64,000 bases of DNA from Qingshengfaniella alkalisoli (GTDB lineage: Bacteria > Pseudomonadota > Alphaproteobacteria > Rhodobacterales > Rhodobacteraceae), in assembly GCF_007855645.1 (NCBI RefSeq), contig NZ_CP042261.1, positions 848,501-912,500 on the forward strand, written 5' to 3'. Every line of letters starts with the position of its first letter. Position 1 is the first letter of the stretch. Positions 53,405 to 62,842 of this stretch are shown one piece after another. A program made the translations under genes and the position numbers. The notes under the pieces are model-generated. The model ran no database searches, had not been told where the DNA came from, and was given only the letters and a program-made list of their open reading frames with translations.

Positions 53405-55069
53405 ATGCTTCAAATCCCTATGTGGAAACGCATCGTCATCTGGGGGCTGTGCGCTCTCGGTCTGTTGATGGCGATGCCCAACGCGTTCTATCCGCGTGTC
53501 GAGCGTCACAATGACGCCGTGAAGACCATCGAGGCAGGCGCCGAAGCGACGCCGGAACTTCAGGCCGACCGCGCAGGGTGGCCGAACTGGCTGCCGTCTG
53601 ACATCGTCAATCTTGGCCTCGATCTTCGGGGCGGTGCGCATCTGCTGGCGCAGGTGCAGGTGTCTGATGTTTATGCGGACCGGCTGAACGGTTTTTGGCC
53701 GGAACTGCGCGATGCACTACGGGCCGAACGTGCGACGGTCGGCACCATCCGCCGCCAACCCGCACCGGAAGACGAATTGCGCGTGCGCATCAGCCAGCCT
53801 GAGAACATCGATGCTGCTGCACAGATTGCGCGTGACCTGTCGCGCCCCATCGTGTCGCTGACCGGGGCAGGGTCTTCGGATATCACCGTGACCAGCGAGG
53901 GCGCGGATATGGTTGTCAGGCTGTCGGATGCGGAAAAGCAGGCGACAGATGATCGCACCATCCGTCAATCGCTCGAAATAATTCGTCGCCGTGTGGACGA
54001 GGTCGGCACACGTGAACCCACCATTCAGCGGCAGGGTGAAGACCGGATCCTGATCCAGGTGCCGGGGATCGGATCTGCCGAAGAGCTGAAATCGCTGATC
54101 GGGACCACCGCCAAGCTGACCTTCCACCCGGTTGTCGGGCGTACGACCGATGCCAGCGCCGATCCGGGCCTGCGCAATCTGTTGCTGCCCTCCATGGACG
54201 AGCCCGGCACGTACTACATGGTTGAAGAAGATGCGGTCGTGACAGGCGAGGAACTGACCGATGCGCAACCGGCTTTCGATCAGAACGGTCGCCCGGCGGT
54301 GAATTTCCGCTTCAACCCGTCGGGCGCGCGCAAGTTTGGCGATTATACCGCAGAAAACATCGGCTCTCCCTTTGCCATCGTGCTCGACAATGAAGTGATT
54401 TCGGCACCTGTCATCCAAAGCCATATTCCCGGGGGCTCCGGTATCATCACCGGCAACTTTACGGTTGAAGGGTCCACCGAACTGGCCGTCTTGCTGCGCG
54501 CCGGTGCGCTGCCTGCAGAGATGACTTTCCTCGAAGAACGGACCATCGGACCGGAGCTGGGGCAGGACAGTATCGATGCGGGCCGGATCGCCTGTATCGT
54601 GGCATTTGCCGCAGTGCTGGCTTTCATGTTCCTGTCCTACGGCTTCTTCGGATTGATCGCGAATGTCGCGCTGATCATCAATGTCGGGCTGATTTTCGGG
54701 CTGCTATCCGTGATCGGTGCGACGCTCACACTGCCCGGTATTGCCGGGATCGTGCTGACCATCGGTATGGCGGTGGACGCCAATGTCCTGGTTTTCGAGC
54801 GGATTCGCGAGGAACTGAAAACCGCCAAGGGCCCGGCCCGCGCGATCGAGCTTGGTTATGAACGGGCGCTGTCGGCCATTCTGGATGCGAACATCACGAC
54901 GCTGATCACGGCTGTGATCCTGTTCGTCATGGGCTCTGGTCCGGTGCGTGGCTTTGCGATCACGCTGGGTCTGGGTATCATCACGTCGGTCTTCACCGCT
55001 ATATATGTCACGCGACTGATCATCGTCACGTGGTTCGAGCGGCGCCGCCCGCGCACAATCGAGGTTTGA
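53405..55069 (+). CDS. secD: protein translocase subunit SecD
   Basis: The product is 554 aa. Transmembrane helix 1 near the start is followed by the SecD signature DIVNLGLDLRGGAHLLAQVQV and a large periplasmic P1 domain. After a second periplasmic segment (ITGNFTVEGSTELAVLLRAGALPAEMTFLEERTIGPELG) come five helices with MAVDANVLVFERIREE. It uses the proton gradient to help draw proteins through SecYEG. Separate from SecF here. Confidence 0.97.
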   Translation: MLQIPMWKRIVIWGLCALGLLMAMPNAFYPRVERHNDAVKTIEAGAEATPELQADRAGWPNWLPSDIVNLGLDLRGGAHLLAQVQVSDVYADRLNGFWPELRDALRAERATVGTIRRQPAPEDELRVRISQPENIDAAAQIARDLSRPIVSLTGAGSSDITVTSEGADMVVRLSDAEKQATDDRTIRQSLEIIRRRVDEVGTREPTIQRQGEDRILIQVPGIGSAEELKSLIGTTAKLTFHPVVGRTTDASADPGLRNLLLPSMDEPGTYYMVEEDAVVTGEELTDAQPAFDQNGRPAVNFRFNPSGARKFGDYTAENIGSPFAIVLDNEVISAPVIQSHIPGGSGIITGNFTVEGSTELAVLLRAGALPAEMTFLEERTIGPELGQDSIDAGRIACIVAFAAVLAFMFLSYGFFGLIANVALIINVGLIFGLLSVIGATLTLPGIAGIVLTIGMAVDANVLVFERIREELKTAKGPARAIELGYERALSAILDANITTLITAVILFVMGSGPVRGFAITLGLGIITSVFTAIYVTRLIIVTWFERRRPRTIEV

Positions 55070-55073
55070 TCCC

Positions 55074-56045
55074 ATGCGCTTGAAACTTGTTCCTGACGAA
55101 ATGAACTGGGATTTCTTCCGTCTTTGGAAGATCACAACCGGTGTCTCCGTTGTGGCTATGATCGCGTCGGTGCTGCTGTTCTTCACCATGGGGCTGAATT
55201 TCGGCATCGATTTCCGCGGCGGGACGACCATTCGCACGGAATCGACCCAGGCCGTCGATGTGGGCGCTTATCGTGATGCCATTGCGCCGCTGGGTCTGGG
55301 CGATGTGGCGATCACCGAAGTCTTCGACACCAGTTTCGATGCCGACCAGCATGTGGCCATGATCCGGATCGAGGCACAGGGTGACGGCGATGAAAGTGCG
55401 TCCGTCGCGACCATCAATGCCGTCGAAGCGGCGCTGCAGGAAATCGATCCAAGCATCACATTTCCTGCGGTGGAATCGGTTGGACCGAAGGTGTCTGGCG
55501 AGTTGGTCCAGACGGCCGTCTGGTCCGTCGTTCTGGCGATCGGGGCAGTGCTGTTCTACATCTGGTTGCGGTTTGAATGGCAGTTTTCACTAGGTGCCGT
55601 TCTGGCGCTGGTGCATGATATTACCCTGACGATCGGCGTGTTCAGCTTGCTGCAAATCCGTTTCGATCTTGCGATCATCGCCGCGCTTCTGACGATCGTG
55701 GGCTATTCGCTGAACGACACGGTGGTCGTCTTTGACCGCGTTCGGGAAAACCTGCGCAAGTACAAGCGCAAGGCATTGAAAGAGGTGCTAAACCTATCGA
55801 TCAACGAGACGCTAAGCCGTACCATGATGACCTCGCTGACCACGCTTATTGCGTTGTTCGCCCTGTTCATTCTGGGCGGTGACGTGATCCGGGGCTTTGT
55901 CTTTGCCATGATGTGGGGCATTTTCGTCGGCACCTATTCGTCGGTCTTCATCGCGTCTACCATCCTGTGGCGTCTGGGCGTCAAACGCGACTGGACGAAA
56001 TCCGACGCCAACCAAGGCAACCAGTTTGCCAATGTGGGCAAATAG
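55074..56045 (+). CDS. secF: protein translocase subunit SecF
   Basis: The product is 323 aa with six membrane helices. The SecF signature FGIDFRGGTTIRTES near residue 43 and the helix 4-5 region GYSLNDTVVVFDRVRENLRKYK are present, with TLSRTMMTSLTTL. It starts 4 bp after the secD stop and forms the functional unit with it. A soluble C-terminal tail ends DANQGNQFANVGK. Confidence 0.97.
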   Translation: MRLKLVPDEMNWDFFRLWKITTGVSVVAMIASVLLFFTMGLNFGIDFRGGTTIRTESTQAVDVGAYRDAIAPLGLGDVAITEVFDTSFDADQHVAMIRIEAQGDGDESASVATINAVEAALQEIDPSITFPAVESVGPKVSGELVQTAVWSVVLAIGAVLFYIWLRFEWQFSLGAVLALVHDITLTIGVFSLLQIRFDLAIIAALLTIVGYSLNDTVVVFDRVRENLRKYKRKALKEVLNLSINETLSRTMMTSLTTLIALFALFILGGDVIRGFVFAMMWGIFVGTYSSVFIASTILWRLGVKRDWTKSDANQGNQFANVGK

Positions 56046-56054
56046 GAGCGAGCC

Positions 56055-56408
56055 TTGCGCCTGAACGAAGTCACTTATCCCGAAGGCAAGCCCGTGGACG
56101 GTTACGGCCCGGGCTTCTTTCGGGTGGATGGCGAAGTGATCGAAGGTGCTATGCTGGTGGGGCCGGATGGGGTCGCCCTTTGGGGGGGCTATGCGGATGA
56201 CAGTACGCTGCTCGCGCTTCAGGGCAGGGTGGATGTGCTCTTTATCGGCACAGGCGCAGAGGTTGCGCATATCCCCAAGGCCTTGCGGGACCCGCTGGAA
56301 GAGGCGGGACTTGGCGTCGAGGCGATGGCCAGCCCGGCCGCTTGTCGCACCTACAACGTGTTATTATCCGAAGGCCGCCGCGTCGCAATCGCTGCGCTGC
56401 CAGTGTGA
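56055..56408 (+). CDS. Mth938-like domain protein
   Basis: The product is 117 aa with a Mth938/NDUFAF3-type fold: VDGYGPGFFRVDGEVIEGAMLVGPDGVALWGG, then IGTGAEVAHIPKALRDPLEEAGLGVEAMASPAACRTYNVLLSEGRRVA. The mitochondrial relative takes part in complex I assembly; the bacterial role is unknown. The start is a TTG at 56055 following TAGGAGCG. It is close behind secF and overlaps ccmA by 4 bp. Confidence 0.82.
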   Translation: MRLNEVTYPEGKPVDGYGPGFFRVDGEVIEGAMLVGPDGVALWGGYADDSTLLALQGRVDVLFIGTGAEVAHIPKALRDPLEEAGLGVEAMASPAACRTYNVLLSEGRRVAIAALPV

Positions 56409-57037
56409 CGGCAAAAGGCTCGTTGCTGACCGTGGACGCGCTGTCCTGCGCCCGCGGCGGAAGGCGGGTTGTCGAAGGGCTGTCATTTTCGATCCGGGCA
56501 GGTGATGCAGTGGCGCTGCGCGGCCCGAACGGGATTGGGAAAACGACGGTGCTGCGGTGCATCGCAGGACTACAACCGGTCGAGGCAGGGCAGATCGCAC
56601 TGCCGGATGACGCCATTGCCTATGCCGGGCACCTGGACGGGCTGAAAGCGACCCTGACCGTTTCCGAGAATCTGTCGTTCTGGGCGTCTGTTTTTGGCGG
56701 CGGCAAAATGTCGGACGCATTGAAGGTGTTTGATCTGAAAGACCTCGAAGACCGGCCCGTAAACCAACTGTCGGCAGGGCAAAAGCGCCGTCTGGGGCTT
56801 GCGCGGCTGATCGTGTCGGGGCGCCCTTTATGGGTGTTGGATGAGCCGACGGTATCGCTCGACAGTGCTGCCGTCACGCGGTTTGCAGATATTCTGAAAA
56901 CGCATTGTGCACATGGCGGGGCGGTGCTGGCGGCGACGCATCTTGATATGGGCTTCGTCATGCGAGAGATAGATCTGAGCGCATACCGCGCGCAATCCCA
57001 AACCCAGATGCGTCGCAGCGACGAGGCGTTTCTGTGA
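56405..57037 (+). CDS. ccmA: heme exporter ATP-binding protein CcmA
   Basis: The product is 210 aa. Walker A is GPNGIGKTT, the signature LSAGQKRRLGLARL and Walker B LWVLDEPTVSLD. CcmA with CcmB frees holo-CcmE from its complex in system I cytochrome c maturation. The GTG at 56405 overlaps the previous stop; the upstream frame is discarded. It begins a ccmABCDG run, with ccmE, F and H missing from this window and presumably elsewhere. Confidence 0.94.
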   Translation: MTAKGSLLTVDALSCARGGRRVVEGLSFSIRAGDAVALRGPNGIGKTTVLRCIAGLQPVEAGQIALPDDAIAYAGHLDGLKATLTVSENLSFWASVFGGGKMSDALKVFDLKDLEDRPVNQLSAGQKRRLGLARLIVSGRPLWVLDEPTVSLDSAAVTRFADILKTHCAHGGAVLAATHLDMGFVMREIDLSAYRAQSQTQMRRSDEAFL

Positions 57038-57690
57038 TCGCTTTGTTGAAACGTGATCTGACGCTGGCGGTGCGGGCAGGAGGCGGCTTCGGCCTCGGGC
57101 TGTGCTTTTTCCTGATCGTCACGGTGCTGGTGCCCTTCGCCGTGGGACCGGAAGCCGCCGTGCTGTCGCGGATCGCGTCAGGGGTGCTGTGGCTTGGCGC
57201 GTTGCTTGCGTGCTTGCTGTCGCTCGACCGGATCTTCGCGCTGGATTACGAAGACGGGACACTGGAGCTATTGCTGACCTCGCCGCTGCCGCTGGAAGGC
57301 GTGGTCGCGGTGAAGGCCTGTGCGCATTGGCTGACGACCGGATTACCGCTGACGCTGGCCGCTCCGTTTCTTGGCGTGCTGCTCAACCTTCCGGCGCATG
57401 CAGGCGTGTGGCTCCTGCTATCATTGCTGATCGGAACACCGGCACTAAGCTTGATCGGTGCGTTCGGCGCGGCGCTGACCGTGGGGCTGAAACGGGGCGG
57501 GTTGCTGTTGTCGCTGTTGGTGTTGCCACTTTTTGTCCCAACGCTGATTTTTGGGGCGGAGCTCGCGCGGCGCGGGGGCGAGGGGATGAGCATCGCAACA
57601 CCCGCCCTGCTGCTTGCGGCGATCTCGCTTGGTTGCGTGGCGCTGCTGCCATTTGCCTCGGCTGCGGCAATCCGTATCAATTTACGATAG
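57034..57690 (+). CDS. ccmB: heme exporter protein CcmB
   Basis: The product is 218 aa with about six membrane helices. Typical sequences are LKRDLTLAVRAGGGFGLGLCFFLIVTVLVPFAVGPE and LDRIFALDYEDGTLELLLTSPLPLEG. It is the membrane partner of CcmA. The GTG start overlaps the ccmA stop by 4 bp. Confidence 0.95.
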   Translation: MIALLKRDLTLAVRAGGGFGLGLCFFLIVTVLVPFAVGPEAAVLSRIASGVLWLGALLACLLSLDRIFALDYEDGTLELLLTSPLPLEGVVAVKACAHWLTTGLPLTLAAPFLGVLLNLPAHAGVWLLLSLLIGTPALSLIGAFGAALTVGLKRGGLLLSLLVLPLFVPTLIFGAELARRGGEGMSIATPALLLAAISLGCVALLPFASAAAIRINLR

Positions 57691-57745
57691 GAGTTTCGCC
57701 CAAATGCCGATTGCCCCCGACCCGCACGGAGCCTAAATCGTATCC

Positions 57746-58483
57746 ATGTCTCTTTGGGAATATGCCAACCCGCGAAAATTCATGCAGTTGTCCGATCGGC
57801 TGCTGCCTGTCTTCGCGTGGACAAGTGCCGTCACGTTGCTGATCGGGCTTATCTGGGGCTTTTTCTTTACGCCCGACGATTACCGGCAGGGAGCGACCGT
57901 CAAGATTATCTATCTGCATGTGCCCTCCGCCCTGATGGCAATTAATGCGTGGTTCATGATGTTGGTCGCCTCGCTGATTTGGTTGGTCCGGCGGCACCAT
58001 GTGTCGGCCTTGGCTGCACGTGCTGCGGCACCCGTCGGACTGGTCATGACGTTGATTGCCTTGGCCACAGGCGCGATCTGGGGGCAGCCGATGTGGGGCA
58101 CCTTCTGGGCCTGGGATCCGCGGCTGACGTCGTTCTTGATCCTGTGCCTGTTCTATCTGGGGTATATCGCGTTGTGGAACGCCTTCGATGACCCCGACAC
58201 CGCGGCGGACCTCACCTCAGTTCTGTGCCTGGTCGGAACGGTTTTCGCCCTTCTGTCACGTTATGCAGTGTTGTTCTGGAATCAGGGGCTGCATCAGGGC
58301 GCATCGCTGTCGCTGGACAAGGAAGAAAACGTGTCGAACGTGTTCTATTACCCGCTTCTTCTGTGCATGGCCGGATTTGTAACGCTGTTTGTCGCCCTGG
58401 TGCTTCTGCGGACGCGGACTGAAATCCGCCTGCGCCGCATCCGCGCATTGCAAGCGCAAGAAAGATACGCCGATGCTACCTGA
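57746..58483 (+). CDS. ccmC: heme exporter protein CcmC
   Basis: The product is 245 aa with six membrane helices. The tryptophan-rich WGQPMWGTFWAWDPRLTS motif binds haem, and conserved histidines lie in YLHVPSA and the later loop. CcmC transfers haem to the chaperone CcmE. Its last codons overlap the ccmD start by 11 bp. Confidence 0.96.
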   Translation: MSLWEYANPRKFMQLSDRLLPVFAWTSAVTLLIGLIWGFFFTPDDYRQGATVKIIYLHVPSALMAINAWFMMLVASLIWLVRRHHVSALAARAAAPVGLVMTLIALATGAIWGQPMWGTFWAWDPRLTSFLILCLFYLGYIALWNAFDDPDTAADLTSVLCLVGTVFALLSRYAVLFWNQGLHQGASLSLDKEENVSNVFYYPLLLCMAGFVTLFVALVLLRTRTEIRLRRIRALQAQERYADAT

Positions 58484-58622
58484 ACTGGGAAAATACGCCG
58501 GCACGGTTCTGGCCGCGTATGGCACGAGCGCGGTGCTGTTGATCGGACTGGTCCTGCTCAGCCTGCGCCGGAGCCGCGTTGTCCGTCGACAACTCGAACG
58601 TATCGAACGGGAGCGTCACTGA
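58473..58622 (+). CDS. ccmD: heme exporter protein CcmD
   Basis: This small 49-aa protein begins MLPELGKYAGTVLAAYGTSAVLLIGLVLLSLRRSRV: one membrane helix then a basic cytoplasmic tail, the CcmD pattern. It joins CcmABC and stabilises the complex that releases holo-CcmE. Its ATG at 58473 overlaps the end of ccmC, and the stop directly abuts the ccmG start. Confidence 0.9.
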   Translation: MLPELGKYAGTVLAAYGTSAVLLIGLVLLSLRRSRVVRRQLERIERERH

Positions 58623-59168
58623 ATGCCGAAGTTTTCGCCGCTACTCATCGTGCCGCCGGTGGCCTTCGCAGCGCTTTCCGCGATGTTTATCGCAGGAATG
58701 CAGCGCGAGAACCCGGACGCTCTGCCGTCCACCCGTACGGGGCAACCGGCTCCGGAAATCGCAGTGACGCCATTGGCTGAACTGCCGGTGTTTGACGCCG
58801 AGATGCTTAAGCAGGATGGCGTAAAGCTGGTGAATTTCTGGGCAAGCTGGTGCGCGCCATGCCGCGTCGAGCATCCGGTGCTGGAACAACTCGCCGACGA
58901 AGGCGTGACCATCTACGGTGTGAACTACAAGGACACGCCGGACAATGCGGTGGGTTTCCTGAACGAGCTTGGCAACCCGTATGCGGCCATTGGTGCGGAT
59001 CAGACGGGCCGTATGGGGATCGAGTGGGGACTTTACGGCGTGCCCGAGACCTTTGTTATTGATGGCGATGGGACCGTTGTGTTCCGCTTTGCGGGCCCGG
59101 TGACCAGCCGTGTCCTTTCGGAACAACTAAGGCCGGAAATGGAAAAGGCCGCACAGTCCTTGGACTAG
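58623..59168 (+). CDS. ccmG: thiol:disulfide interchange protein CcmG (DsbE)
   Basis: The product is 181 aa. A single N-terminal membrane anchor (about 8-23) is followed by a periplasmic thioredoxin fold with [15 protein letters not shown] and [12 protein letters not shown]. CcmG keeps apocytochrome c thiols reduced for haem attachment. It is the last ccm gene here and is convergent with the DUF882 gene. Confidence 0.95.
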   Translation: MPKFSPLLIVPPVAFAALSAMFIAGMQRENPDALPSTRTGQPAPEIAVTPLAELPVFDAEMLKQDGVKLVNFWASWCAPCRVEHPVLEQLADEGVTIYGVNYKDTPDNAVGFLNELGNPYAAIGADQTGRMGIEWGLYGVPETFVIDGDGTVVFRFAGPVTSRVLSEQLRPEMEKAAQSLD

Positions 59169-59198
59169 GCGACCTGTTCTTCGGCAGGGTCGTAGGGC

Positions 59199-59777
59199 TT
59201 ATCTGCCCCAGGTCCGTATCGGACCGCAATCCATGTGAACGAAGTTGGACCGTGAATACCGGCCAACGCCACCGGCCTTGCAGGCCGCAGCGGCGCTGGC
59301 GATCTGAGAGACGCTGCGACCATTGACGCGTAGATCGGCGGCCTGGCCTTTCATATGCAGCGAGTTTCTAGCAACGCCGGACGAACGACTACGCAGCATC
59401 GCGTTGGTCTGAGGCGACCGATAGCCCGACAGCATCATGTAGGGTTCGTCAATGTCCAGCAGCCCATGCGCCGCCGCCATCACATCCATTGTGCGATAGT
59501 CGATTGGCTTCACAGAATTTTGCCGCCAGTCCCGCATGAATGTGCTGATTTCATCCATGGCGGGTTTGATATACTTGCCATCGACCCAATAGATCATGTC
59601 GATGCTTTCACCCGTCCGCCCGGAATACATGCGAAGGCGCCGGACATCGCCAGCGCCTTTAAGAAATCCAAAAGCCTTGCTGTAGGTCGGTGCGGCCGCG
59701 ACCGTCGTCGCAGCAAACGCAGCCAATAGGCTACGCCGAGTGAACACACCGGAGGAGCGCCCGTTTTCAGTAGTCAT
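59199..59777 (-). CDS. DUF882 murein endopeptidase-like protein (MepK family)
   Basis: The product is 192 aa. The N-terminus carries a twin-arginine-type signal, TRRSLLAAFAATTVAAA, so export is likely through Tat. The DUF882/peptidase M15 core has the zinc residues in SLHMKGQAADLR and FVHMDCG. In E. coli the homologue MepK (YcbK) cuts 3-3 crosslinks and lies beside the L,D-transpeptidase LdtD. Here too the adjacent divergent gene is an L,D-transpeptidase. The ATG at 59777 is preferred to an upstream in-frame ATG at 59804. Confidence 0.88.
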   Translation of the reverse strand: MTTENGRSSGVFTRRSLLAAFAATTVAAAPTYSKAFGFLKGAGDVRRLRMYSGRTGESIDMIYWVDGKYIKPAMDEISTFMRDWRQNSVKPIDYRTMDVMAAAHGLLDIDEPYMMLSGYRSPQTNAMLRSRSSGVARNSLHMKGQAADLRVNGRSVSQIASAAAACKAGGVGRYSRSNFVHMDCGPIRTWGR

Positions 59778-60022
59778 GCCTGTCCTGCCATTACAGGGCC
59801 ACATTCGCGGCCATTTTCATAAACCATCCCACAAACTGCCTTATGACACAAGATTTCTGTGCATCCAAAGCCCCGGGTCCACGTAAAGTTGGCTGACACC
59901 ACGGCATGCGCGGATTCCTGCCGCAAAAATCTGAAGACATGGTTACCGTGGAAAGAGTGACCGAGCGTGTCCTTTCGGAGACAGGGCGGTCACTGTCGAA
60001 ATTGTGTTTTTGTTCATCATTT

Positions 60023-60049
60023 CGGTTTTGGGTAACCTGAACAAAACCG
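60023..60049. promoter_or_regulatory. inverted repeat upstream of the L,D-transpeptidase gene
   Basis: CGGTTTTG (60023-60030) and CAAAACCG (60042-60049) are perfect 8-bp arms with an 11-bp spacer. The element ends 21 bp before the transpeptidase start, a position for an operator or a leader hairpin. Confidence 0.45.
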
Positions 60050-60070
60050 AGCAGTTTATTCGAGGATTTC

Positions 60071-61678
60071 ATGATCGCGTTCGATCTGCGTCACGCTATT
60101 CGTGGCGGTGTAATTTCTGGCCTTCTGGGGTTGGTGTCTGGGCCGTTGATGGCTCAGGACAGCGATGCGTCGCTGCGTCTTTCGATTGCGCGTGAGGTTG
60201 GGCAGTCGCGGGCCTTGTCCAGCTTCTACAAGGATCGCGATTTCGACCCGATCTGGATCGGCGGGGATGCCGATGATACGCGGCGGCGTGAAGCCTTGCT
60301 GAACGTGCTGGCACAGGCGGCTGATCACGCGCTTCCGCAAGAACGCTACAAGCAGGACCTGATCGCTTCACAGCTGCGAACGGCACGCACACCGTCGCAG
60401 CTTGCCAAGCTGGAAGCGCAGATGAGCGCGAGCTTCCTGGCCTATGCGCGCGATGTGCAAAGCGGCGTGCTGGTACCGACCCGTGTGCATCCGGGCATCA
60501 AGCGCGAAGCACCGCGCCGCAATCCGATCAAGACTTTGTCCGCCTTCGAGCAAAGCTCACCGCGGGCCTTTCTGGATCAGTTGCCACCGCAAACCGCAGA
60601 ATATGCGCGGCTAATGCATGCAAAGTTCGAGATGGAGGAAACAGTCGCTCGTGGTGGTTGGGGGCCGTCTGTTGAAGCCGAGAAGATGGAAGCCGGAAGT
60701 GCAGGGGCGGAGGTGCGGGCGCTCAAGACCAAGCTCGTGGCTCTGGGATATATGCGTCGCGTGGCAAATGACCGTTTCGATGGGGCCACCCGAGACGCGG
60801 TTGTTGCGTTTCAGGCAGACCACGGTCTGGCTCAGGACGGTGTGGTCGGGCCGGGGACGCTGGCAGAGTTGAACAGAACAGCCGAGGAACGCCTGCAACA
60901 GATCATCGTCGCGATGGAACGCGAGCGTTGGCTCAACCGACCCTTGGGGCAACGCCACATCCGCGTGAACCTGACCGATTTCACTGCCAAGATCATCGAC
61001 AATGGGAAGGTCACTTTCGAGACGCGTTCCGTCATTGGCAAGTCTCGGCTGGATCATCAGTCGCCGGAATTTTCGGATGTGATGGAGTTCATGGTGGTGA
61101 ACCCGACCTGGAATGTTCCCCGCTCGATTACGACGAAGGAGTACTTGCCGCAGCTACAGCGTAATCCAAACGCGGTTCCGCATCTGCAATTGATCGACAA
61201 TAGCGGGCAACCCGTGTCACGGCAGGCCGTGAATTTCCGTGCATATAACGCGCGCAATTTCCCGTTCCGTCTGAAGGAGCCGCCAAGCCAGGGCAACGCG
61301 TTGGGCTTGGTCAAGTTCATGTTCCCGAACAAGTACAACATCTATCTGCATGACACCCCGTCCAAATCGCTCTTCGCGCGGGAAACGCGGGCCTATAGCC
61401 ATGGCTGTATCCGGTTGGGTGATCCGTTCGATTTCGCCTATGCGCTGCTTGCGCCGCAAACGGATGACCCGCAGGCCCTGTTCAAAAAAAGGCTGAACAC
61501 CCGACGTGAAAACACCATCATGCTGGACACCCCGGTTCCGGTGCATCTGATTTACCGCACAGCGTTCACGCAGCCCGAAGGCCGCACCCAGTTCCGCCGC
61601 GATGTTTATGAGCGTGATGCGCGAGTTTTTCGTGCTTTGGAGATCGCTGGGGTTACAACTCTGTCCGCGGACGGTTAA
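60071..61678 (+). CDS. L,D-transpeptidase (YcbB/LdtD type)
   Basis: The product is 535 aa. A signal peptide covers about residues 1-28 (cleavage after LMA). A helical region is followed by a peptidoglycan-binding domain (about 215-272: GAEVRALKTKLVALGYMRR) and the YkuD catalytic domain, with YSHGCIRLGDP carrying H444 and Cys446. These enzymes form 3-3 peptidoglycan crosslinks. The large size and capping insertion fit the YcbB subfamily. It is divergent from the DUF882 gene. Confidence 0.94.
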   Translation: MIAFDLRHAIRGGVISGLLGLVSGPLMAQDSDASLRLSIAREVGQSRALSSFYKDRDFDPIWIGGDADDTRRREALLNVLAQAADHALPQERYKQDLIASQLRTARTPSQLAKLEAQMSASFLAYARDVQSGVLVPTRVHPGIKREAPRRNPIKTLSAFEQSSPRAFLDQLPPQTAEYARLMHAKFEMEETVARGGWGPSVEAEKMEAGSAGAEVRALKTKLVALGYMRRVANDRFDGATRDAVVAFQADHGLAQDGVVGPGTLAELNRTAEERLQQIIVAMERERWLNRPLGQRHIRVNLTDFTAKIIDNGKVTFETRSVIGKSRLDHQSPEFSDVMEFMVVNPTWNVPRSITTKEYLPQLQRNPNAVPHLQLIDNSGQPVSRQAVNFRAYNARNFPFRLKEPPSQGNALGLVKFMFPNKYNIYLHDTPSKSLFARETRAYSHGCIRLGDPFDFAYALLAPQTDDPQALFKKRLNTRRENTIMLDTPVPVHLIYRTAFTQPEGRTQFRRDVYERDARVFRALEIAGVTTLSADG

Positions 61679-61715
61679 ATCCTTTGGCACGTTTCTTATG
61701 AAAGGTGCCTGAGAC

Positions 61716-62810
61716 ATGCGGTTCAGGATCGACGAGATTGCGAAGGCGCTCGGCGCTCGGTTCGAGGGTGATGCGAGCCTCACCGTTACCTCTGCGGCGG
61801 AGCCCGCCAGCGCGACGCCCAATGACCTGGCATTGGCGATGGATCCCAAATATGCTGATGGGCTGCAACAAGGCGGCGCGCGAGCTGCGATCCTCTGGGA
61901 CGGCGCGGATTGGCGGGGCTTCGGACTAGAAGCTGCACTTTACGTACCACGCCCGCGCTATGCGATGGCGACGCTTACGAAGACTCTCGATACCGGTCCG
62001 GAGATCGGCGACGGCATTCATCCATCGGCAGTGATCGATCCGAGTGCACGACTTGGTGCAGGTGCCTCTATCGGTCCGTTCGTGGTGATTGGTGCAAACA
62101 CGGTCATCGGAGACAACGCCCGTATCGCCGAGCATGTTTCCATCGGCGCGGACTGCCAGATCGGGGAGAGTGTGCTGGTCCATGCAGGTGTGCGGATCGC
62201 CCACCGTGTCCGGATTGGTGACGGCGTGATTCTTCATCAGGGATGCGTGCTTGGCGCGGATGGATTTTCCTTTGTGACGCCCGAGAAATCAGCGGTCGAA
62301 AATATACGTGAAACGCTGGGGTCTGACCGTGGAGCCGATGCGGAACAGCACTGGACGCGCATCCATTCGCTAGGCGGCGTGGAGATCGGCGATGATGTGG
62401 AAATCGGTGCCAATGCCACGTTGGACAGCGGCACGATCCGTGCCACGCGTGTCGGGCGGGGCACCAAAATCGACAATCTGGTTCATCTTGGCCACAACGT
62501 TCAAGTGGGTGAAGACTGCCTTCTATGCGGTCAGGTCGGCGTTGCCGGTTCATCACGGATCGGCAATCGTGTGGTGCTTGCCGGTCAGGTCGGCGTGAAT
62601 GACAATATCTTCGTGGGCGATGATGTGGTTGCCGGGGGTGCAACGAAAATATTCACCAACGCACCTAACGGGCGGGTTTTGCTCGGCTATCCCGCGATGA
62701 AAATGGACACTCATGTCGAGGTCTATAAAGCCCTGCGCCGATTGCCCCGCCTTTTCCGTGAGGTCAGGGAAATCCAAAAAGCGGTTTCAAAGGCCGAGGA
62801 AAAAGACTAA
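61716..62810 (+). CDS. lpxD: UDP-3-O-acylglucosamine N-acyltransferase LpxD
   Basis: The product is 364 aa. An N-terminal uridine-binding domain (about 1-100) is followed by a left-handed beta-helix of hexapeptide repeats (IGPFVVIGANTVIGDNARIAEHVSIGADC) with the catalytic His in VHLGHNVQVGEDC. It adds the second hydroxyacyl chain in lipid A synthesis, taking it from an acyl carrier protein. A dedicated ACP and ketosynthase gene follow, which may be linked to lipid A chain supply. Confidence 0.95.
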   Translation: MRFRIDEIAKALGARFEGDASLTVTSAAEPASATPNDLALAMDPKYADGLQQGGARAAILWDGADWRGFGLEAALYVPRPRYAMATLTKTLDTGPEIGDGIHPSAVIDPSARLGAGASIGPFVVIGANTVIGDNARIAEHVSIGADCQIGESVLVHAGVRIAHRVRIGDGVILHQGCVLGADGFSFVTPEKSAVENIRETLGSDRGADAEQHWTRIHSLGGVEIGDDVEIGANATLDSGTIRATRVGRGTKIDNLVHLGHNVQVGEDCLLCGQVGVAGSSRIGNRVVLAGQVGVNDNIFVGDDVVAGGATKIFTNAPNGRVLLGYPAMKMDTHVEVYKALRRLPRLFREVREIQKAVSKAEEKD

Positions 62811-62842
62811 ATCAGCGACAATACAGGCTGGGAGAAGACTGC

